Assembly: GCA_018818885.1 (NCBI GenBank)
Contig: JAHIRB010000027.1
Coordinates: 1 to 46,983 of the forward strand
Source: Patescibacteria group bacterium
GTDB taxonomy: Bacteria > Patescibacteriota > Patescibacteriia > Buchananbacterales > SURF-54
DNA: 46,983 nucleotides
Direction: 5' to 3'
How positions within the stretch are numbered: position 1 is the first letter of the stretch; each line of letters starts with the position of its first letter. This document shows positions 37,688 to 46,176 of the stretch, piece after piece. The notes below the pieces were generated by a model. That model was not told the origin of the DNA. It saw nothing but the letters and a program-made list of their open reading frames with translations, and did no database searches. Made by a program: the position numbers and the translations under genes.

Positions 37688-40654
37688 TTAGTTTTCGTCT
37701 TTTTTCTTTCTTCTTCTCCACAAAAACCAAATGATTATCAAGAGTATTAGTAACAGAAGCCACCATAAGAAGCTTATTTGTGTATCTTCTGCAGTTTCGT
37801 CTTCTTCGGCAAGTAGATTTTCTAATACTACTGGTTCTCCGCCATCTTCATCCAGAGCTTCACCTAAAACTTGACCTTCGTATTCGCAATTGCCGTCGTC
37901 TTCTGTAGCTTCTGAATTATAATTGAGTGCTTCTTCATCCATACAGCCTAATATTGATTCTGGACCTGGTGTAGGGCCTGGACCTGGTGTAGGTGCAGGG
38001 GGTGTAGGTGGAGGTGTGGTTGGAGGTTCTTCTACAGGTGGTTCTTCTACAGGTGGTTCTTCACCTAAGAAAATTGTAAATTCCTCTCCATACACTGCTG
38101 GTGATGCAGCTGAAACCGGTCTGAAATAATATGGTGTACCAGGCAAAAGACCTGTGACTGTTACGATATGATATGTTACTTTTGGACTTGAATCAAAAGT
38201 TCCGGTAGAAAAACTGTAACCGTAATTTGGCGGATCTGTTGGATCTGGATGTGAAGCAGTGTCAAATACTACTCGACTATCTGAATTTCTATTTGTAAAC
38301 CAGCTTATATCTACTGATCCCGGAGTTGAACCCACTGCTAAACTGACATGATGAATATATAATGGCAATGCAGAACCTCCGCCGCCTCCGCCGCCTCCGC
38401 CTGGAGGTGGTGGGCAGCTACCACAGTCGTTTGAACAACTTTCGCAGGTTTCACCGCCATTACATGAGTTATCACCACAGTATGGACCATTAGGTACTTC
38501 ACAATCTGAATCATCACCATCTGTAAAGCCATCACAGTCGTTATCTATTCCATCGTCACAATCTTCGCCTACGCCGGGGTTTACGTCATATTCAGCATCA
38601 TCACAATCAACATCTCCACATTCTTCTCCTTCTGGTGAATATCCATCACCATCTAAGTCACTACATTCTGGTCCAACAACTTCTAGTAGACATTCTGATG
38701 TACAGGTGTATCCTTCTGTGACACCATCTGTACCGTCACATTCTTCATGTTGTGCTTGTTGTATTCCATCTCCACACCAAGTACCTGCTACAAAGTATAA
38801 CGAACATTGTGTTGAACAATACCATCTATCTCCTTGGCTTTCGATAGGATCATAAACTGGATCCATGTTATCACGGTTCCCTTCACCATTGTCACATTCT
38901 TCATTATTATTTGGTTCATAAATATTATTACCGCATTCTTCAACTGGTGGTTCGTCACAAACATCACCTTCATCAGTTTCACCATCGCAATCATCATCTA
39001 AGCCATTACAGCTTTCTTCAGTTGAGTATTGATCTGGAACACATATTCCCCAATCGCCTAAATCGCAATATTGAGTACCTTGTGCGCATACACCAAGCTG
39101 ACCTGTTTCGCAAGGTTGATCCTCACCTTCTTGGCATGTCTGACAATCTGTATCCTGACGATCTGGCAATCCATCGCAATCATCATCTTGGCTGTTTTCA
39201 CAAACTTCTTCAGTTGGGTATTGATGTTGTTCACATGCTCCCCATAAACCTTCATCGCAAGTTTGCGTTCCTTCTGAACAAATACCTAAGTTACCAGTAT
39301 CACATCGTTGTATTTCTTCATCTTCACATTCACGACAATCTGGATCTTCTCCATCTGTTAAACCATCGCAATCATCATCAACACCATTTGTACAGTATTC
39401 TTGATTACCTGATTCTGGTTCACAATTGCCCCAATTGCCATTTTGATCACATAATTTTGTTCCGTCTGAACAGCTACCTGGTAGATCAGTATCGCAGAAT
39501 GATTGCTGTCCAGGAGTACATTGACCAATTGGTATGCATGTAACACTTACATTATCAACAAATGTTCCATTTGAATTTGATGTACCTGCGTCGGCGAACT
39601 GCAATCTAGTAATCCAATCTGTAGCTGTAAATGTATATTCATGAGCTGACCAGTCTGTATTAGAACTTCCAGCTCTATTTATTGTATCTTTAAGTATTCC
39701 ATCCCAGCTAAATTCTAAACTATTATCTGCTAATAGTGTATCTGGACGTGGAGAGAAATTAAACTTAATTTTATATTCGTATCCTGGATTGGTATAAATA
39801 TCTTGATAAATTTTTGATGATGCTGGTTCTCCGCTTAAAGTACCAACATGTCCGTTCCAATCAGAATCTAGTTCTGCATATTGTTCACCACCATTTGGTG
39901 CTGGAACCCAATCATCTATTCCGTTGTGTAGCTCAATATAAGCTTCTAGAGGTTGATCTTCTCCACCATATGGAGGTTCAATTTGTACCCAATCTGCATC
40001 CCAACCATTTACTACTGATGGATCAAAAATATCCCAGCCTGTATCGCTTTCTACACTTGGTTGTTCAAAACTACCGTTAACTACGATGTTTTCATCTTCT
40101 ATACAAGGATGGATAAATTGAATATTTAAATCACAACCAAATTCACCAGGGCCGTCAACTGGAGTTCCAATGAAACCTTGGTCTACAAAACCCTCTATGG
40201 TTGGTACATCAAATTTTAATAACCAATAATCTAGATTGTCTGGACCTAAACCGCGTGGATCTACTGATGCCATTTGCATTGTATCTGGTTCTACTGGAAT
40301 ATCTTCGTTAACTGCTTCTAAATAAGGACAAAGATTTCTGTAGTATCCTGGTTTATCTGGATCTTCACCATTGCCTTCGTAACCATCTGGTAGAGGTTTT
40401 CTTTCTAAAGTTATTCCATAATATATAGTTTCGTGCCAATTTTTACCAACAACGATAAATTCTGCTGTGCGTTCTTCTTGAGGAAAGGATAAACCAAATT
40501 CAAGTCCGGTTTCTGGCGAAACAAACATTATTGGATGCAAAGCTGCAGTAACATTAGTAACAGCAGATTGAATACCGACCAGTGACATTGTCAAAGCCGC
40601 TACTATTGCTAGCGCTGTCAGTAATCTTTTTGGTTTTTTAATTATGTATAACAT
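37688..40654 (-). CDS. 988-aa multidomain cysteine-rich surface protein with TasA-like N-domain and C-terminal anchor
   Basis: Order of parts: signal helix (about 8-40); a TasA-like domain with LEFGLSFPQEERTAEFIV and a closing GEFGCDLNIQF (about 40-180); a DUF642-like beta-sandwich starting NIVVNGSFEQP (185-375). Next is a long cysteine-rich stretch of MopE-like metal-binding repeats (CxxGxDDDCDGLTDGxDPDC and relatives, 378-740), then a PPPPGGGGGGGGG linker. The chain closes with an FN3-like domain, EEPPVEEPP and PTPGPGP linkers, one GCMDEEALNYNSEATEDDGNCEY repeat, and a membrane helix followed by RRRKKK. It is likely membrane-anchored and disulphide-rich with calcium or other metal bound by the Asp loops. 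It shares domains with both small TasA-like proteins and with the 941-aa protein upstream. Its precise role is unknown. Confidence 0.85.
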   Translation of the reverse strand: MLYIIKKPKRLLTALAIVAALTMSLVGIQSAVTNVTAALHPIMFVSPETGLEFGLSFPQEERTAEFIVVGKNWHETIYYGITLERKPLPDGYEGNGEDPDKPGYYRNLCPYLEAVNEDIPVEPDTMQMASVDPRGLGPDNLDYWLLKFDVPTIEGFVDQGFIGTPVDGPGEFGCDLNIQFIHPCIEDENIVVNGSFEQPSVESDTGWDIFDPSVVNGWDADWVQIEPPYGGEDQPLEAYIELHNGIDDWVPAPNGGEQYAELDSDWNGHVGTLSGEPASSKIYQDIYTNPGYEYKIKFNFSPRPDTLLADNSLEFSWDGILKDTINRAGSSNTDWSAHEYTFTATDWITRLQFADAGTSNSNGTFVDNVSVTCIPIGQCTPGQQSFCDTDLPGSCSDGTKLCDQNGNWGNCEPESGNQEYCTNGVDDDCDGLTDGEDPDCRECEDEEIQRCDTGNLGICSEGTQTCDEGLWGACEQHQYPTEEVCENSQDDDCDGLPDRQDTDCQTCQEGEDQPCETGQLGVCAQGTQYCDLGDWGICVPDQYSTEESCNGLDDDCDGETDEGDVCDEPPVEECGNNIYEPNNNEECDNGEGNRDNMDPVYDPIESQGDRWYCSTQCSLYFVAGTWCGDGIQQAQHEECDGTDGVTEGYTCTSECLLEVVGPECSDLDGDGYSPEGEECGDVDCDDAEYDVNPGVGEDCDDGIDNDCDGFTDGDDSDCEVPNGPYCGDNSCNGGETCESCSNDCGSCPPPPGGGGGGGGGSALPLYIHHVSLAVGSTPGSVDISWFTNRNSDSRVVFDTASHPDPTDPPNYGYSFSTGTFDSSPKVTYHIVTVTGLLPGTPYYFRPVSAASPAVYGEEFTIFLGEEPPVEEPPVEEPPTTPPPTPPAPTPGPGPTPGPESILGCMDEEALNYNSEATEDDGNCEYEGQVLGEALDEDGGEPVVLENLLAEEDETAEDTQISFLWWLLLLILLIIIWFLWRRRKKKDEN

Positions 40655-40676
40655 TTTTTTACTTTTGATATCAGAT

Positions 40677-40744
40677 ATTAGGGATCAGGGATTAGTGGCT
40701 AAATTATGTTTGTTCTACTTCGCCACTGATTACTAATTACTAAT
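40677..40744. repeat. Palindromic repeat between the two giant surface-protein genes
   Basis: ATTAGGGATCAGGGATTAGTGGC at the left is the inverse of GCCACTGATTACTAATTACTAAT at the right (17 of 23 positions) around a 22-base loop. It is a further palindrome family. Confidence 0.55.
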
Positions 40745-40766
40745 TTACTAATTACTTAATAATAAG

Positions 40767-43592
40767 CTAAACTCCTGGATCTGGGTCAGTATCTGGTGAA
40801 TCACAAAATCCATCATCTACAGTGGCATTAGGATCAAAATTCAATGCAGCAGGATCAGTACATCCAAAAAAGATATACTCACAAGAACCATTATCTTCGG
40901 TTGCTAATGGATCAAAGTTTGAAGCTAAATCATCCATGCATCCTGGCACTGCATATTCGCATAAACCATCATCTTCTGTGGCTAATGGGTCGTAATTAAT
41001 AGCTCCAGCATTCATGCATCCTGGCACTATGTATTCGCATAAACCGTCGTCTTCTGTTGCATCAGGATTAAAATTTGATGCAAGTGAATCCATGCAACCT
41101 AAAATTATATCTACTATTACTTGTAATATTGTATGTGGATTTGTGCCTGGGTTTGGTGTTTCTAAATCTTCCCAATCAGAAGCAGCATCAGTATCATAAC
41201 CAGCTGGATTTCTAGCTATTGAATGTCCTTGTGCAACATCAGTTACTGATGGTGTAAAGGCAGAGGTATCTGTTCCCCAGCTGACAGCATCTAATTCATG
41301 TCCTTCATCGTCGTACATGAAAATTCTATCACCATCATTATTTAAACCGTTAAATAATTGTGTTCCGCCTAAAGCAATCTTAAAGACATTAGTAGGAACA
41401 TTTGGCCAATAACTCCAGGTAGAAGCATTTGCCGCTATCACTACAAACCTATCGCCAGGTCCGATTGGATATGACTGATGTATTGTTTCAGTTGCAAAGT
41501 TATCTTTAAAATAGAAATTTTGTAAATTAAGTGTATATTCACAGCCATTATATAGTTCAAACCATTCGTCATTAGCATCACCATGATCTCCGTCTGGATC
41601 ATAATAGACTTCGTTAATCTTTAAACATACAGGAATATCAGTCAACGTACATTCATTACTACATGCATCTTCGTTATTTTGATTTCCATCATCACATTCC
41701 TCGCCATCTTCTACAAAATTATTTCCGCAGAAAGGAAGTAATGAAGTTTCTTCTGTGATACATTGCCAGTCGTTATATTCATTTGAAATAAAACATGCTT
41801 CGTTGGTAATGACATCGCTAGTATTTAGTTGATCTGAAACACTAACTATAATTGTAACATCTCCAAAATCACCTGGCGCCATTTCACCAAAATTCCAGAT
41901 TTTACCAATGGTTGGAGCAGGATCTGATGAAACAAATGTGGTATTTGCATCAAAGAATTCTTCTACATTAACACCGCTGCCTGTACACATTGCTGTGCCA
42001 ATATTTTCTATATGTAAAGTATATGTAAGTTCACCACCTGGCAAAACTGGATCTGGATCGTCGGTTTTTGTAAGTTCTAAGATACATACTTCTTCTTCAC
42101 AAAATTCATTACAGCCATCAAGGTTATCTAAATTGCCGTCATCACATGTTTCACCTTCTTCTACAATACCATTACCACACTCTGGCAATTGGCATCTAGC
42201 ACTGACGTTATCAATAAATGTACCAAGTGAATCCTGCAAGCCTAAGTCTGCAAACTGGACAACTGTTGTTTCGCCAGTAGCAACAAATGAGTAATCATAA
42301 GACACCCAGCTGGTTTGGCTTCCTGCATTTGCTCCGCTAACAGTTTTTACAGAAGTTCCATCAATTAGTAAATCTAATATATTATTATCTGATCCCGTAC
42401 CTGGTCTTGGTGAAAAATCATAAGTTATTTTATAGGTTTCACCTGGTATGGTATCAATTTCTTGATTTATCTTAACTGAAGCAGGCTCACCACTTAAGGT
42501 TCCTTCATGATCGTTCCAATCTGTATCTAGTTCTGCATATTGTTCAAGATCTGATGCAGGTCCTAAAACATTTCTGTGTAGTTCTAAATAAGTTTCAACT
42601 GGGCGAGGGTAACCTAAATATTCTGCTGGTATTAATGATACCCATTCTGCAATCCAACCAGGAACATTAGTGCTTAAGAATATATCCCAATTTAATGGAG
42701 CTTCTACTATTGGATCTTCGAAACTGCCGTTTTCTATTAATTCTAGTTCTGGGTTACAAACATCTTCTGTAGTACAATTGGCAGAACAGCCGTCTCCATC
42801 CTCATTATTGCCATCATCACATTCTTCATTTTCATCTTGATAGCCATCGCCACAATATGGATACATACATTGAGAATTACAGCCATCACCATCTTCTGTG
42901 TTGCCATCATCACATTCTTCTCCTGGATCAACGATTCCATCACCGCAAGTTGGGCCATCGCCGAGTTTGTTTCCAAAATTCACTATATTTTCTCCGCAAG
43001 TTAAAGTTAGATCTACATCAACAGGTGTGGTTGCAGACCAACCATCTTGTACAACTTCGTTAATGTGATATTTACCCGACTCTAAATTGCCAAAATCATA
43101 AAAACCATCAAAATCAGTTAATTGATTTCCAAAGCTTTGAGGATATGTTGGGTATGCAGCTACATCCATATGGTCTACCCAACCGTCGTTTCCACCTATA
43201 TTACATAATTTTGCGGCTGGACATTCTATCAAATCATCAGCGACATCTTGCAAAATTGCAATATCTAAACCATCGTTTACTCCGTCGTCGTTATAATCTA
43301 AATATTTATCGTATATTTTTTCTAATTCAATAATCCAGCCAGAAAGACCTTCTTCGCCATCATCACGTTCGCCATTTGCATTTCTATCATAATATTTAAA
43401 ACCATCAATCCAAAAACCTTCTTCACAAGGTTGAACAATTTTTGCAATAACATTTATAACATGAGCCTCAAAAGCACTAAAAACTTGTACTTGAGATGCA
43501 AGTAAAAGCATAACTAAAAGCACAGTGCTTGTTGTTTTAAGCCCTTGCCATGTTACTCGTTTAATTTTGAACTTTGATTTCATTATTTTCAC
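40767..43592 (-). CDS. 941-aa secreted cysteine-rich multidomain surface protein
   Basis: Order of parts: signal peptide ending [14 protein letters not shown] (as in the TasA-like proteins); an SdrD-B-like stretch ([20 protein letters not shown]); a dockerin-like pair of Asp loops ([13 protein letters not shown]); and DUF4215 repeats ([32 protein letters not shown]). A DUF642-like sandwich ([10 protein letters not shown]) comes next, then another DUF4215 repeat, a DUF11 domain ([26 protein letters not shown]), DUF4215 again, and a lamin-tail domain ([26 protein letters not shown]). It closes with four GC.D..A.N.dp.AT.DDG.C repeats. No membrane anchor follows, so it is secreted or held by partners. 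An adhesin or scaffold role is inferred from the domain set. Confidence 0.85.
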   Translation of the reverse strand: MKIMKSKFKIKRVTWQGLKTTSTVLLVMLLLASQVQVFSAFEAHVINVIAKIVQPCEEGFWIDGFKYYDRNANGERDDGEEGLSGWIIELEKIYDKYLDYNDDGVNDGLDIAILQDVADDLIECPAAKLCNIGGNDGWVDHMDVAAYPTYPQSFGNQLTDFDGFYDFGNLESGKYHINEVVQDGWSATTPVDVDLTLTCGENIVNFGNKLGDGPTCGDGIVDPGEECDDGNTEDGDGCNSQCMYPYCGDGYQDENEECDDGNNEDGDGCSANCTTEDVCNPELELIENGSFEDPIVEAPLNWDIFLSTNVPGWIAEWVSLIPAEYLGYPRPVETYLELHRNVLGPASDLEQYAELDTDWNDHEGTLSGEPASVKINQEIDTIPGETYKITYDFSPRPGTGSDNNILDLLIDGTSVKTVSGANAGSQTSWVSYDYSFVATGETTVVQFADLGLQDSLGTFIDNVSARCQLPECGNGIVEEGETCDDGNLDNLDGCNEFCEEEVCILELTKTDDPDPVLPGGELTYTLHIENIGTAMCTGSGVNVEEFFDANTTFVSSDPAPTIGKIWNFGEMAPGDFGDVTIIVSVSDQLNTSDVITNEACFISNEYNDWQCITEETSLLPFCGNNFVEDGEECDDGNQNNEDACSNECTLTDIPVCLKINEVYYDPDGDHGDANDEWFELYNGCEYTLNLQNFYFKDNFATETIHQSYPIGPGDRFVVIAANASTWSYWPNVPTNVFKIALGGTQLFNGLNNDGDRIFMYDDEGHELDAVSWGTDTSAFTPSVTDVAQGHSIARNPAGYDTDAASDWEDLETPNPGTNPHTILQVIVDIILGCMDSLASNFNPDATEDDGLCEYIVPGCMNAGAINYDPLATEDDGLCEYAVPGCMDDLASNFDPLATEDNGSCEYIFFGCTDPAALNFDPNATVDDGFCDSPDTDPDPGV

Positions 43593-43594
43593 TT

Positions 43595-43743
43595 TGTCAT
43601 CTCGACCGATGTTATTTTATGTTTTGTGAGCGGAGACCTGCCTGCCACAGGCAGGGATCTCACCCCATACTTATTGGAAGGTGTGGGATTCTCCGCCAGA
43701 GGCGGATCTGCCTATGGCATGACTCGACAAGCTCGGAATGACA
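43595..43743. repeat. Gene-less B/A palindromic repeat (149 bp)
   Basis: It starts TGTCATCTCGACCGATG (B end) and finishes TGACTCGACAAGCTCGGAATGACA (A end). Nested palindromes (CCTGCCTGCCACAGGCAGG and CTCCGCCAGAGGCGGA) lie inside, and GGGATCTCACC/TGTGGGATTC sits at the centre. It is in reversed orientation relative to the GIY-YIG-containing copy. Confidence 0.75.
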
Positions 43744-43760
43744 AACAGAATTATTTTAAT

Positions 43761-44246
43761 TTATTCTCTATATTTTGAAACTGTAGTTGATATGAATCCT
43801 AGCTTAGGAATGCGCGCGTTCCAATCTCCGATTGTATATAACTTTCCTATTACATCATCATATGATATTGCTGGATCTGCGACATTGTTTGCGTCTCCCT
43901 TAGTTATTAAGGTAGCTTCGTTTTTTTCCATAACTCTGTGAATAGTGAAAGCATTCTTTTTGTTAACAAACACTACGATATCACCTACCTCAACTTGCTC
44001 TTCTGCTTTGGTTACTCCTTGAATAAAGACTAAATCACTTGTATGTAGTGCTGGCCACATTGAGCCAGAGGTGATAGCAGCCATTGGATAAGGAGTTTTT
44101 AGATACCAGCTTAGTGCTCTAGGTAATCCCCAGATTAAGCCAGCAACTAATGCTATCCATAGTATGGTTCCGATTGCTGTTCTGATAACACGTTTTAGTG
44201 TGCTTTTTTTTGTTTTTGGTTTGTCTTGTTCGTTGTTTTGATTCAT
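43761..44246 (-). CDS. SipW-type signal peptidase I
   Basis: I start at MNQNNEQDKPKTKKS (161 aa), because the 40 extra residues of the track ORF are encoded by a palindromic repeat. A basic N-terminus precedes one helix (VIRTAIGTILWIALVAGLIWGL). The catalytic blocks are AAITSGSMWPALHTSD (Ser), DIVVFVNKKNAFTIHRVM (His in place of the bacterial Lys) and LITKGDANNVADP. This Ser-His/Asp arrangement marks the archaeal/ER-like S26B group that includes Bacillus SipW, which processes TasA. Its neighbours are two TasA-like proteins, so they are its likely substrates. It may have a second helix at the C-terminus but none is obvious. Confidence 0.9.
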   Translation of the reverse strand: MNQNNEQDKPKTKKSTLKRVIRTAIGTILWIALVAGLIWGLPRALSWYLKTPYPMAAITSGSMWPALHTSDLVFIQGVTKAEEQVEVGDIVVFVNKKNAFTIHRVMEKNEATLITKGDANNVADPAISYDDVIGKLYTIGDWNARIPKLGFISTTVSKYRE

Positions 44247-44256
44247 ATTGTCTTTC

Positions 44257-44735
44257 TTGTAACTCGTAACTTGGAACGTCTCGTGACCATCGTGAAGCGT
44301 TACAAGTTTCAAGTTACAAGATGTATACTTACAACTTCGTGATAATGCCCCATAACATCGCGCCAATCTTATCTGCTATTTCCCTTAACTCATCTTGCTG
44401 TTCTTTGTTTATGTAATTTCTCTTTAAGCTGAAATAAATTAGATATTTACTTTCTTTCAATGATGCATACGAAATCTCTAAATAATTTTTATAAACCTTA
44501 TCTCGCCTTCTAGCGAATCCTTCAATATAATTCAGTATTACTGAAAGTGACGAACGTCGCAATTGCGATGTCACACCATACAGTTCTTCTTTAGGAAAGT
44601 CTTGCGTATAATCATATACTTTGCTGACATATTCATCCATCAACCTTTTTAGCTCCTTATGAAATTGATTTGTATAGTCCATTTTCGCGGCGTTACAAGT
44701 TATAAGTTACAAGTATCATTCTAAATGTAACGCGC
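44257..44735 (-). mobile_element. Four-helix-bundle gene module with 24-bp direct repeats and palindromic flanks
   Basis: GCGTTACAAGTTTCAAGTTACAAG (44297-44320) and GCGTTACAAGTTATAAGTTACAAG (44690-44713) are direct repeats, 22 of 24 identical, bracketing the 44329-44682 gene. The left repeat is also the right arm of a 23-bp inverted repeat (CTTGTAACTCGTAACTTGGAACG...). The right repeat starts a GGCGTTACA/TGTAACGCGCC hairpin. The module splits the TasA/SipW operon. Its mobility is inferred. Confidence 0.55.
44329..44682 (-). CDS. Four-helix-bundle protein (S23/23S-rRNA-intervening-sequence family, Avd-like)
   Basis: The 117-aa protein is all-helical, with the family pattern: KELKRLMDEYVSKVYDYTQDFPKEELYGVTSQLRRSSLSVILNYIEGFARR, then KNYLEISYASLKESKYLIYFS and a C-terminal helix ending LWGIITKL. 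Relatives are encoded in 23S rRNA intervening sequences and, as Avd, in diversity-generating retroelements. They form basic pentameric barrels that can bind nucleic acid. No reverse transcriptase or variable repeat is in the window, so a DGR is not supported. It is wedged between the anchored Ig-like gene and the signal-peptidase gene with repeat DNA on both sides. Confidence 0.88.
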   Translation of the reverse strand: MDYTNQFHKELKRLMDEYVSKVYDYTQDFPKEELYGVTSQLRRSSLSVILNYIEGFARRRDKVYKNYLEISYASLKESKYLIYFSLKRNYINKEQQDELREIADKIGAMLWGIITKL

Positions 44736-44787
44736 CGTACTTATTATATTTTTAATAAACTTAATATCTTCTCAGCTAAGTTCTGCT

Positions 44788-45285
44788 TCACCAAAACTTC
44801 GGCCACATGAATACTGTTGCTTTGCCTTTATACTGTTTTGGTTCTGCTGATGGTGGAACTAATAACTTAAATTCTAATTTTGTTTCTTCGTTCGGTACTA
44901 ATGTGAAATTACTTTTATCTAAATCCACCATACCTTTAATTTCACCACGCATCCAAACTATAATATTTCTATCTTTTTCACTTGAATTTTTTAATGCTAC
45001 GTAACGCGTTGCACCTAAACCTTGTGATAAATCTCCAAAATCTAGTGCAATATCTAATGGATTAATACCCATTATGTTTTCTTCTGCTTTAACGTTAACT
45101 ACCATGTTATATGTTTCAGCTGCCATAATTTGTACTCCTATAAACCAAATTATAATGATTACTATCGCTAATATAACAATATTTAGCTTTGACATTTTCT
45201 TCTTAGTCCTGTCCGCAGAAGATTCAGCGGCGGCGGATTTTGATGTACCTTTTGACTCCTTTGCATCAGTTTGAACATTTTCCAT
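44788..45285 (-). CDS. Membrane-anchored Ig-like protein of the TasA/SipW locus
   Basis: The 165-aa protein has a 30-residue charged cytoplasmic start, a membrane helix (LNIVILAIVIIIIWFIGVQIMAAE) and one extracellular beta-sandwich of about 100 residues (PLDIALDFGDLSQGLGATRYVALKNSSEKDRNIIVWMRGEI...FTLVPNEETKLEFKLLVPPSAEPKQYKGKATVF). I recognise no specific family. The strand pattern resembles pilus-type or DUF916-like Ig domains. Position between the TasA-like genes and SipW suggests an accessory or anchor comparable in role to TapA. That comparison is inference. GGAGGG about 10 bases before the ATG supports the start. Confidence 0.75.
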   Translation of the reverse strand: MENVQTDAKESKGTSKSAAAESSADRTKKKMSKLNIVILAIVIIIIWFIGVQIMAAETYNMVVNVKAEENIMGINPLDIALDFGDLSQGLGATRYVALKNSSEKDRNIIVWMRGEIKGMVDLDKSNFTLVPNEETKLEFKLLVPPSAEPKQYKGKATVFMWPKFW

Positions 45286-45323
45286 AGGATATTTCCCTCC
45301 AATAATTATTAATTCTTAATCTC

Positions 45324-45347
45324 CCCAGCCCTTCGTGAAGAGCTGGG
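45324..45347. repeat. Intercistronic GC-rich hairpin
   Basis: CCCAGCCCTTCGTGAAGAGCTGGG folds into a 9-10-bp stem with one wobble, between the second TasA-like gene and the Ig-like gene. Confidence 0.6.
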
Positions 45348-45359
45348 ATGCAATAAAAA

Positions 45360-46076
45360 TTAATCTACTAAATCGTCAGGATGATAAATGCCTGTAACCT
45401 CTATCCATAAGTCACAACCAAAAGTAAAACTTTCTAATGCAGGATCTAATATATAGTCGTTTGCATTCACATTTGGATTAATGCCTGCAACCCAATCTGC
45501 ATAACCTTGATCGCAATGTCCTTCAAAGCATGGAACTGCTAGATCGATTATCCATTCATCTGACTTGTCATCATCTTTGTTTATGGTTCCAGTTGCTACA
45601 TTAGCTGGATCTGTTGGGTCATGGAAAGCTAAAACACCATAGTCAGTATTTGGCTGTGGGTCTTCATATGCTGGGGTCTTCGATAAATATGCACATAACA
45701 GTGGCAATTCTGTATAACCTGCTGGGCATTGATCATCCCAGTAATTTACTTTTGCGTATAGACCTTCTGGGCATTGTGCACCAGTTGGGTCATCACAAGC
45801 ACATTTAGGTTTTTGTACTATCTTGTAATCAATACTAGTAACTCTTCTTTGATCGAGTTCGCAGAATGAATCACTTGTGGTAATCCAGATAGATTTTTCT
45901 AGATATTCTTGAGGAAATACTGTGCCAAACTCAAGTTCACCAGTTAGTGGTGTTACTCTCAAGGCATTTTCGATGTGAGCAGTCACGTTAATTACGTGTG
46001 CTTCGAAAGCAGCAAACATTGGAACTGTAGCAATAGCTACTGCCAATGCGACTACTATTAATAATGATTTTTTCAT
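45360..46076 (-). CDS. TasA/CalY-like secreted protein (second copy)
   Basis: The 238-aa protein has a signal peptide (MKKSLLIVVALAVAIATVPMFA) and [19 protein letters not shown] directly after, the same leader end as the gene upstream. The mature part has LEFGTVFPQEYLEKSIWITTSDSF, a cysteine-rich middle (KPKCACDDPTGAQCP...CPAGYTELPLLCAYLS) and closing FTFGCDLWIEVTGIY. In Bacillus, TasA/CalY proteins are processed by SipW and polymerise into fibres. A SipW-type peptidase gene lies about 1.8 kb downstream. A GGAGG-containing purine run precedes the ATG. The paralogue upstream is about half identical by eye. Confidence 0.82.
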   Translation of the reverse strand: MKKSLLIVVALAVAIATVPMFAAFEAHVINVTAHIENALRVTPLTGELEFGTVFPQEYLEKSIWITTSDSFCELDQRRVTSIDYKIVQKPKCACDDPTGAQCPEGLYAKVNYWDDQCPAGYTELPLLCAYLSKTPAYEDPQPNTDYGVLAFHDPTDPANVATGTINKDDDKSDEWIIDLAVPCFEGHCDQGYADWVAGINPNVNANDYILDPALESFTFGCDLWIEVTGIYHPDDLVD

Positions 46077-46140
46077 AGTTTTTTTGTTCCTTCCCCTCCG
46101 AAAAATAATTTTTATAATAATTTAATTAATTTCCAATCCC

Positions 46141-46164
46141 CCCCGTCGTTCGAGAACGACGGGG
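46141..46164. repeat. Perfect GC-rich hairpin between the two TasA-like genes
   Basis: CCCCGTCGTTC-GA-GAACGACGGGG, an 11-bp perfect stem, lies right after the first TasA-like gene. It could stabilise or attenuate the transcript, or be another dispersed palindrome. Confidence 0.7.
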
Positions 46165-46176
46165 ATACAACGAAAA

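Noticed and set aside
38370-38411. GGC/GGA-repeat tract as a phase-variation switch in the 988-aa gene
   Set aside because: The unit is three bases, so slippage would only change the length of the poly-Gly linker and would not turn the gene on or off.
38911-39543. 210-aa His/Leu-rich ORF antisense to the 988-aa surface protein
   Set aside because: It is a shadow produced by the repetitive Asp/Cys codons of the real gene. It has no ribosome-binding site and low complexity.
44247-44366. 40-residue N-terminal extension of the signal peptidase
   Set aside because: It is translated from the palindromic TTACAAG repeat. The protein proper begins at MNQNNEQDK.
44329-44682. Diversity-generating retroelement suggested by the Avd-like protein
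   Set aside because: No reverse transcriptase, template repeat or variable repeat is found in the window. The family also includes unrelated S23-type proteins.
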